DNA of 28,323 nucleotides from Bacillota bacterium (GTDB lineage: Bacteria; Bacillota_I; Bacilli_A; RFN20; CAG-826). Below the pieces are notes generated by a model. That model was not told the DNA's origin, made no database searches, and saw only the letters and a list, made by a program, of their open reading frames with translations. Positions 22,390-28,323 of this stretch are shown in pieces. How positions within the stretch are numbered: position 1 is the stretch's first letter; each line of letters starts with the position of its first letter. The DNA is taken from assembly GCA_023396795.1 (NCBI GenBank), contig JAEWUY010000096.1, positions 1 through 28,323 of the forward strand. Reading direction: 5' to 3'. Both the position numbers and the translations under genes were made by a program.

Positions 22390-23463
22390 CTAAGCTATAA
22401 AATCTGGAGCAACTAATCCTAATTTATTAATAGAACTAAATGCTTCTTGAAGATTGTCATGAACTCTATCGACATCTCTAAAGTCCCATAAAACAATATC
22501 CAAGTTCTTAATGGTTTCGGACTCTTGTCTAATTTGTTCTAATTGCTTTTCATCAGAAACAGCAATCAATCTTTGAACTGCTTTATTATTCTCTGCCCTT
22601 TGTAAATTCAGAATAAGGCTATCAATAGATCCGTGACTTTGTACTTCAAAGACGTACATAATCATACCCATATTACCTATTTTTACTTTCCAAACAGCAT
22701 CAACCTTGTCGCCTTTGCAGACCTTGACTTCTTTTTCTGCTTCAAATCCTAACCAGGTTCCAATCTCAACTATTTTGTCTATCATTTCATCGTGAATGGA
22801 TTTAGATTTGACGGGTTGCTTTTCTTCAACTGGTGCGACAACCACTGGTGCAGCTTCTTCTTTAACGTTTGCTACTTCCCAAAGGAAATAATCAACGGAT
22901 AAAAGATTTTCGACAAGTAAGCCATGCTTTTTCATGTCATCCCCTACTTCTTTAACAATGGAACAGATTCTTAAATAGTTTTTACCACTCCATTGATAAT
23001 TATGGTGAGGAACATTATCTACTTCTAATGCATCAAGAGCTTTTACAACCTGGGCATTAGCGATTGCACATTCATCTGGATAGTAATAACTTAACAATTC
23101 ACTCATATACGATGGGCCAAATTGCATAGCATTCTTCATAAATTTATCCCATCTGGTTTCAATTGATTCTTTGCCGAAAATAAAATCAGCAAGCTTCTTT
23201 TCAATTTCAGCTAATCCACCATTTGAATCCTTAATTCGATCAACGAGGTATTTTTTATTGCCGAAAGTTAAAGACGCCCATAGTTTACTAATGAACTCTT
23301 GGAATTCTTCATCGTTTAACTTAAGCAATTTTTCTTTTGTTATCTTTTGATAATAAGTTATTCTTTCAGCTCTCTCATTTTGAGCATCCTTTTCAGCTGT
23401 TTCAGAACCGGCAAAAGATTCCTTATATAGTTTTAAGTATTTTTCTAATTTGGTCTTATTCAT
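22390..23463 (-). CDS. Restriction-operon accessory protein with possible PD-(D/E)xK-like domain
   Basis: The 357-residue protein is the last gene of the operon. The first 190 residues are helical, with QEFISKLWASLTFGNKKYLV and LLSYYYPDECAIANAQVVKA, resembling N-terminal modules of McrB-like or related restriction proteins. A Pro/Val/Glu-rich linker (about 200-220) leads to a C-terminal domain: GTWLGFEAEKEVKV, then DAVWKV (Asp255) and MYVFEVQ (Glu273, Gln275), an order like the nuclease core D...ExK but with Gln where Lys is usual. It may be a nuclease or an inactive DNA-binding relative. It has AGAGGTAA before its ATG and follows the DUF2971 gene by 32 bases. The family is one I have seen only as hypothetical. 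Confidence 0.65.
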   Translation of the reverse strand: MNKTKLEKYLKLYKESFAGSETAEKDAQNERAERITYYQKITKEKLLKLNDEEFQEFISKLWASLTFGNKKYLVDRIKDSNGGLAEIEKKLADFIFGKESIETRWDKFMKNAMQFGPSYMSELLSYYYPDECAIANAQVVKALDALEVDNVPHHNYQWSGKNYLRICSIVKEVGDDMKKHGLLVENLLSVDYFLWEVANVKEEAAPVVVAPVEEKQPVKSKSIHDEMIDKIVEIGTWLGFEAEKEVKVCKGDKVDAVWKVKIGNMGMIMYVFEVQSHGSIDSLILNLQRAENNKAVQRLIAVSDEKQLEQIRQESETIKNLDIVLWDFRDVDRVHDNLQEAFSSINKLGLVAPDFIA

Positions 23464-23495
23464 GAGCGTTTACCTCTTTTAATAGTCTATCAAAT

Positions 23496-24455
23496 TTATT
23501 TCTTCATTTCCTCCAAAGGAATGTGGTTTTCATTACAATACTTACAAATAGCTTCTTTATTTTCTGGTGAAACGTTAGATCCCAAAATAATTCTTTTGAT
23601 TCTTGGTGCGAGAGTTCTGGTATTTGCATCTCCTAGAATTCGCCATTCATTTTGATATTCCCACTGCTTGTACTTAGTTATAAAAAGCCTAAGATATTGA
23701 GAAGTGTCTGGCTTTATTTGATGACTAGACATACCAAATATCATTTGTCCTATGAAATTAGCCACTATAGACATCACAATGTTTGTTTCTCTCTCATCTT
23801 GATAAATTACAGGAAACAGTATGCTTGGTGTCTTAAAATCGCTAAAATCATATTCAACGCAATATCCACTATTCTTACCAGCATAGTTCTCCCACATGTA
23901 TTCATTATCGCTATCTTCACATAGTGAACAGATACCCATTTTCTGTCTTGCCTCATAGGCTCCAAGAACTAATGTTTTTATCTGTTCGTTGGTTCCGGGT
24001 TCATCAAGTTTCTCAGGAATATTAACTAAGTAATTAACAATAGGAGCCGTGTTAACACCAGGAACAAGTTCGTCTATCTCTGGTTGAATATCTAAAAGAT
24101 GATTTGGTCTAACAGTACCGTTTCTATTCAAAACTTGACTAATCAACATCTGTATCTGTTCAAAGTTCTCCTTACTTGTATAAGGTCTGATAAGTTCCAT
24201 TATTTGAAAAACGCACTGCCTCTTTAATCCGTCTCTTTCTAAGTCATACAAGTTTTGCATATTAAGGGATGTCATACATTCAGTAGGATCGTCCAACTTC
24301 TCAGCAGCACACAAGAAAAGATATTTGTTTTCCAACATGTCGAATGTGTGTTCATCAAACGGTCTATATTTGAAAAGAGACGCAGGCCCTTTGTAAGACG
24401 CATCTCTATTCATCAAAATATAATTAATGTAACTAAGCTTTTCGTCGTGATCCAT
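23496..24455 (-). CDS. DUF2971-family protein
   Basis: The 319-residue protein has the DUF2971 pattern: LFKYRPFDEHTFDMLENKYL near residues 27-46, then LDDPTE in place of the more usual NDP, and later CSLCEDSDNEYMWENYAGKN with GYCVEYDF (about 177-205). This matches the family's C-S...LMW..YA....G.C..Y signature. No signal peptide or membrane span. The biochemical activity of DUF2971 is not established to my knowledge; members recur beside restriction and other defence genes. It starts 11 bases after the HsdR stop without a clear ribosome site, so it is likely translated by coupling. A defence-accessory role is inference from position. Confidence 0.82.
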   Translation of the reverse strand: MDHDEKLSYINYILMNRDASYKGPASLFKYRPFDEHTFDMLENKYLFLCAAEKLDDPTECMTSLNMQNLYDLERDGLKRQCVFQIMELIRPYTSKENFEQIQMLISQVLNRNGTVRPNHLLDIQPEIDELVPGVNTAPIVNYLVNIPEKLDEPGTNEQIKTLVLGAYEARQKMGICSLCEDSDNEYMWENYAGKNSGYCVEYDFSDFKTPSILFPVIYQDERETNIVMSIVANFIGQMIFGMSSHQIKPDTSQYLRLFITKYKQWEYQNEWRILGDANTRTLAPRIKRIILGSNVSPENKEAICKYCNENHIPLEEMKK

Positions 24456-24466
24456 AAATCATACTA

Positions 24467-27400
24467 TTATGCTTTAATTTTCTTTTCCTTCCAGATTTCT
24501 AATAAAACCCAGTGCAAACAATCGTTTCTAAAATCAAAATCCGCTATCTTTGTAACAACAGAATAGACATTTGGATTATTTGTTAATACTTTATATACAT
24601 TGCACTTATTATCCATACAGTTCATGAAAATGATTTTTTCAAACTCATCAAACGTTTGACAATATGCAAGAACATTTATGCAGAACGGATTGTTAAGTAA
24701 GAATTCCATAAATTCTTTAAAGATTGGCTCTGTTGGTGATAACCCTAGGTTTTCATTAAAAACTTTTACAGCTTCTTCAAGCGTGCTTGTTTCAGGTTTC
24801 TTCGATGTTGGTTTTCTGTTTGCGCCACTTGAACCAGTCATTTCTTTGCCATCACCATAAATAGGGTCTGATATTGACTCGTTTTTAGTAATACAAATGT
24901 TTGTGAACTTAACTAATTCACTTAAATCTTTTACCAAAAGAACATTAGTTCTTAATTTGATGCACGCTAAAAGATAGGAATAGAACACGTCTTTATCTCT
25001 TAATCTTCTATCGTTAAGTATTGTTTTTTGAATACAAATATCATACATACGGACATAGTTACGAATTACCCATAGTTTGTCTTTTTTATACTTTTGTTGT
25101 TCAATCGGATCCTTAGAGAATGCTTTAGCATCATTTTCAAATTTGATTCTTATTCTAGCCACAATTTGTGTTAAAGCTAAGTAGGCAGAGTCATCTTTTT
25201 TATAAGATGCAGATTGTAAATACACCGCACCAGCATGAATTTCTTCTTCCGTCGCAAGCCCTAATGCATCAAGATTTTTTTCAAGCTTGTAGATATCGTC
25301 AAAGTCATCTTTTCTGTAATATTTGGCATCAACATAGAAAGTATTAAAAGCATCCAAAATATCGTTGTATTCATTAACAAAATCCAAAACAAATGTTCGT
25401 TTTTCAGGATATTCAGGGCACACTCTATTTAATCTGGATAATGTCTGAACAGCCTTAACTCCTTTGAGTGGAGTATCAACAAGCATCATAGATAAATACT
25501 GTTCATCAAAACCAGTAGTATATTTATCTGCAACTACTAAGAATTTATATTCTTTATTCTTATGGAATACTTCTTCAAGCGGATCAGTCAAATTGTTAAA
25601 GTCATTCTCTTCGTATTTAACGCCTTTAATCTCTAAAACATCTGAATAAGCAATTAAAGCTTTATAAGATAGACCGTTGTCGGCAAAATATTTATTCAAG
25701 GCGATATAGTACTTTAAAGCAGCTTCTCTTCTTCCGGTTACAATCATAGCTTTCAAATTGCCATCTAAGTCATTAACACGAGAATGGAAGAACCCCATGA
25801 AAATATTGACTTTTTTCTCAATGATTTTTTCATCCAACAAAGTTGCTTCGGTAAGAGTTTTATTGGTTTTATCCAAATCAACTAATAGGTCTTGTTCTTT
25901 AATACATTGCGCTTTGCAATATAGAGAATAAGTGTTGTAATTCTTAAGAACATCTAGAATGAATCCTTCATCAATGGCTTGTTTCATCGTATATGAGAAG
26001 AAAGGCTTGTATTCTTTTCTTCCTTGTTCGTCCAAAACTGGTTGACCATTTTCATCCACGACAACATCGCCAAATATTTCTCTGGTTTCCTTTTTAGGCG
26101 TTGCTGTAAATGCTATGAAGGTGACGTTCTTTAATCTACCTTCAACTTTATCCATTCTGTCATTAATAAGATCTGCAATTTGCTCTGAGGTAAATTCTTT
26201 ATCTTTTAGATAATCATTTAATGATTCCTTATCGTCTATCGAGAATGAAGTTTTAATATCGTTCATGTATTGACCGGATGTAGAGTCATGTCCTTCATCA
26301 ATTAAAACAGCAAACTTTTTATTTTTTGTTGAAGAAATGCCGTCAACAGCATCAGGGAATTTTTGCATGTTAGCAACAATAATGCGGTCTCCAGAATTAA
26401 TGGAGCTCTTTAATTTTGCTGAACTACTTGGTTTAACTACAAAGCCAGTTTGATGATCAATTTTATTCATTGCTTGATCCAGCTGTTTATTAATTACTAA
26501 TCTGTTAGAAACAATAATCACACTGTCAAAAATAGGTTTATTGTTAGAGTCATTTAAGTAAGCAAGTTTATAAGCGGTCCATACAATCATAAATGTTTTG
26601 CCTGAACCAGCTGCAGCTGCTATCAAATAATTCTTTAAATCATCTTTTGTAAATCTATCTAAAACATCTTCAATTATATTGTTTGTACATTTAAATTGAT
26701 GATAACGAGGAAAGATCATTGAATCTTTTTCACCAAAAATGAAGTTTTGAATAAGATTAGAAATGCCTTCCTTGGTCATTATTTCTTCCCAGAAGTATTC
26801 GACTGGATAATGTGGGTACTCAGTATCAGGATTTCCGGCACCACCATCATTGCCCTGGTTAAATGGCAAGAAATCAGCATCTTTTGACAGATTGGCGCAC
26901 ATCGATATATGAAGTCTGTCCATCGCAAATGAACATATGATGTGTCTGAAATAAGCAGATGTATGATCTCTATCATTCTTTAATTGGCCTTCAGCATCTT
27001 GATACGTTTGAGTGGTTCCGTTTTTTATTTCCACCGCAAAAAGATGAAGACCATTTACACCGATAGAAATATCAATACGATCACTGGTGCCTAGGTAATT
27101 CAATTCTTTCACGACAAAAAAGCGGTTCTTTTTGTAACGTTCAAATTCTTCAGGATTAATTGTGTTATTTGGTTTTGTGTAGAAAAGGAAAATTTGTTCT
27201 TTTGCACAACCAGCAGGTTGAATATAAACACCTTTAACTAACGCTTTAATGATTCCGTCTTTTGAAATTGCTTCATATATTAAACTCAGTAAGTCGCTTT
27301 CCGAACACTCTTTCAGCAATTTTTCAATTACTCTTGGTTGCGTTTCTTTGAGAAAATCAAAAAGAAGCTTCTTATCTATGGCATAAGTTGAAATATAATC

Positions 27401-27475
27401 GCCACCGACATTACCAAGTGAATTCTTTAATTTTTCAAAAACAATTCTTTTTTCAAATGACATCTCATTAGGCAT
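24467..27475 (-). CDS. hsdR: Type I restriction enzyme, restriction/translocase subunit
   Basis: The 1002-residue protein is a normal-length HsdR. The N-terminal nuclease shows D135 in RIDISIG and the pair E149-I-K151 in FAVEIKNG, the PD-(D/E)xK core, with Gln/Tyr downstream. The translocase follows: Walker A AAGSGKT (288-294), DEGH (393-396), FTATP (456-460), and QTLSRLNR as motif VI, with ADKYTTGFDE before it. HsdR cuts DNA after ATP-driven translocation in complex with HsdM and HsdS. Its ribosome site GGGAGG lies within the end of hsdS three bases upstream of the stop-start junction. Motifs are intact, so it should be active if the methylase is present past the right edge. Confidence 0.95.
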   Translation of the reverse strand: MPNEMSFEKRIVFEKLKNSLGNVGGDYISTYAIDKKLLFDFLKETQPRVIEKLLKECSESDLLSLIYEAISKDGIIKALVKGVYIQPAGCAKEQIFLFYTKPNNTINPEEFERYKKNRFFVVKELNYLGTSDRIDISIGVNGLHLFAVEIKNGTTQTYQDAEGQLKNDRDHTSAYFRHIICSFAMDRLHISMCANLSKDADFLPFNQGNDGGAGNPDTEYPHYPVEYFWEEIMTKEGISNLIQNFIFGEKDSMIFPRYHQFKCTNNIIEDVLDRFTKDDLKNYLIAAAAGSGKTFMIVWTAYKLAYLNDSNNKPIFDSVIIVSNRLVINKQLDQAMNKIDHQTGFVVKPSSSAKLKSSINSGDRIIVANMQKFPDAVDGISSTKNKKFAVLIDEGHDSTSGQYMNDIKTSFSIDDKESLNDYLKDKEFTSEQIADLINDRMDKVEGRLKNVTFIAFTATPKKETREIFGDVVVDENGQPVLDEQGRKEYKPFFSYTMKQAIDEGFILDVLKNYNTYSLYCKAQCIKEQDLLVDLDKTNKTLTEATLLDEKIIEKKVNIFMGFFHSRVNDLDGNLKAMIVTGRREAALKYYIALNKYFADNGLSYKALIAYSDVLEIKGVKYEENDFNNLTDPLEEVFHKNKEYKFLVVADKYTTGFDEQYLSMMLVDTPLKGVKAVQTLSRLNRVCPEYPEKRTFVLDFVNEYNDILDAFNTFYVDAKYYRKDDFDDIYKLEKNLDALGLATEEEIHAGAVYLQSASYKKDDSAYLALTQIVARIRIKFENDAKAFSKDPIEQQKYKKDKLWVIRNYVRMYDICIQKTILNDRRLRDKDVFYSYLLACIKLRTNVLLVKDLSELVKFTNICITKNESISDPIYGDGKEMTGSSGANRKPTSKKPETSTLEEAVKVFNENLGLSPTEPIFKEFMEFLLNNPFCINVLAYCQTFDEFEKIIFMNCMDNKCNVYKVLTNNPNVYSVVTKIADFDFRNDCLHWVLLEIWKEKKIKA

Positions 27476-27478
27476 TTT

Positions 27479-28323
27479 TTATTTCCTCCCGGTTATCGCT
27501 TCATCAATAAAAGATTTCTTATACTCTACTAGAGTAGCTATTTTCATATTTTTGACTTTAATTAAGTCATTGCAGGCATTTATTTTTTTGTCTAAGTATT
27601 TAACTATTTTTTCTTGTACATCAAGCGGAGGAAGCGGAAATTCAAATGAACTAAATTGTTCTTGATACAGATGTACAATGGTGCTTTGCCCACGCTGATT
27701 AAAGTTGTACCAATCCCAGAAAATTGAACTTGTCAAACAATAATAAAGAAATTTTGTTTTATACTTTTTCGTTATATTTCTGATTAACATAATTCCACTA
27801 TTTAGAGAAGCTTTTCCAGGCATATTTGTCACAATAGCAAGCTTTCCTACCGTTCCGTCTTTAGTGATGAGTAAGTCTCCTTCTTGAACTTGAATTTGGT
27901 AAGCCTCATCGTAACGAGCCTGAGAAATGTGAACGCATGTCTTCCATTCAACTACGCCATCAATGAAATCTGTTCCAGTAATAAGGTATGGGCCCTCTTC
28001 TTTATATTCGGAAGCTGTTAGTCCCTGCCATCCAATTCTACCCTTTAAATAACAATGGTGTTTTATTTTTGCTAACGCCCAAGAAGAAGGTATGTTACCA
28101 ATAAATCTGTTGTTAGATGCGGTAAGATTTAAACCATCAAGTCCTTTTTTACATGTTTCCGAAACAAGAGAATATGTGTAGCTATTTAGTTCACAAATAC
28201 CGGTTTCCTCAGTATCAATTTCGCTATTGATTGATGATATTTTCTTATCAATTCTATTAGCTATTTTAATTTGTTGTTCATAACTAGGGACGCTAACTAC
28301 AAATTCTCTTATCAATCCTATGG
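27479..28323 (-). CDS. hsdS: Type I restriction specificity subunit, 3' part (cut by right edge)
   Basis: The frame is open to the window edge; a TTG near 28315 is an internal Leu rather than a start. What remains starts at the end of the first target-recognition domain (VVSVPSYEQQIKIANRIDKK, the PP..EQ..I...LD conserved region), then the second domain with GDLLITKDGTVGKLAIV and QRGQSTIVHLYQEQFSSFEF, and the closing PLPPLDVQEKIVKYLDKKI plus helix. HsdS chooses the DNA sequence for the type I complex. The gene lies directly ahead of hsdR with overlapping signals. The first domain and the methylase gene lie outside the window. Confidence 0.9.
   Translation of the reverse strand, partial: IGLIREFVVSVPSYEQQIKIANRIDKKISSINSEIDTEETGICELNSYTYSLVSETCKKGLDGLNLTASNNRFIGNIPSSWALAKIKHHCYLKGRIGWQGLTASEYKEEGPYLITGTDFIDGVVEWKTCVHISQARYDEAYQIQVQEGDLLITKDGTVGKLAIVTNMPGKASLNSGIMLIRNITKKYKTKFLYYCLTSSIFWDWYNFNQRGQSTIVHLYQEQFSSFEFPLPPLDVQEKIVKYLDKKINACNDLIKVKNMKIATLVEYKKSFIDEAITGRK

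Noticed and set aside
1..28323. CRISPR array, tRNA or rRNA genes
   Set aside because: No regularly spaced repeat-spacer pattern, cloverleaf or rRNA signature was seen on reading both strands; a model search could still find something missed.

Overview
This is an AT-rich window with short intergenic gaps, clear AAGGAG-type ribosome binding sites, a SAM (S-box class) riboswitch and a lipoprotein-anchored M6 protease. Together these point to a low-GC Gram-positive lineage, either Bacillota or a walled or wall-less relative near Erysipelotrichia, Acholeplasmatales or Izemoplasmatales. That placement is inference. TGA works as a stop, for example in the ATGA overlap at 16649-16652, so the Mycoplasma code is not in use. 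Every convincing gene is on the minus strand except one diguanylate cyclase.

Layout, left to right. (1) 1-2950: a minus-strand operon of two paralogous Sel1-repeat proteins with CxxC...CxxC tails, with an unrecognised acidic-tailed protein between them and a further gene starting at the left edge. The operon is preceded by a promoter, a SAM-class aptamer and an intrinsic terminator whose 5' arm is perfectly complementary to the 3' strand of aptamer helix P1. (2) 2952-4139: GNAT acetyltransferase plus nitroreductase-like protein. (3) 4246-8983: a four-gene operon of FAD-dependent reductase, MFS carrier, DUF2804 protein and flavin-reductase-fold protein, probably for an unknown lipid-like or hydrophobic substrate. 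(4) 9143-11655: a second MFS carrier, then cupin plus pirin. (5) 11723-15744: three GGDEF proteins, two PAS-sensing and convergent with region 4, one membrane-bound and divergent.

(6) 15856-22316 is an accessory region. It holds a split HipA-type kinase system (kinase, then a HipA N-lobe fused to a serine-recombinase-like DNA-binding tail) bracketed by 36-bp direct repeats, a decayed Fic-type C-terminus, a stand-alone P-loop kinase, an M6 lipoprotease, and a Fic protein with glutamine at the catalytic histidine position. (7) 22390-28323 is the downstream part of a type I restriction operon (HsdS fragment, then HsdR), followed in the same direction by a DUF2971 protein and a protein with a possible PD-(D/E)xK-like domain. 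The methylase is not in the window and should lie past the right edge.

The strongest candidates for something not previously described are the two-gene split HipA module with a recombinase-type DNA-binding tail and matching flanking repeats, and the SAM riboswitch placed in front of a Sel1/CxxC operon of unknown function. All family names come from reading motifs by eye; no searches were run.
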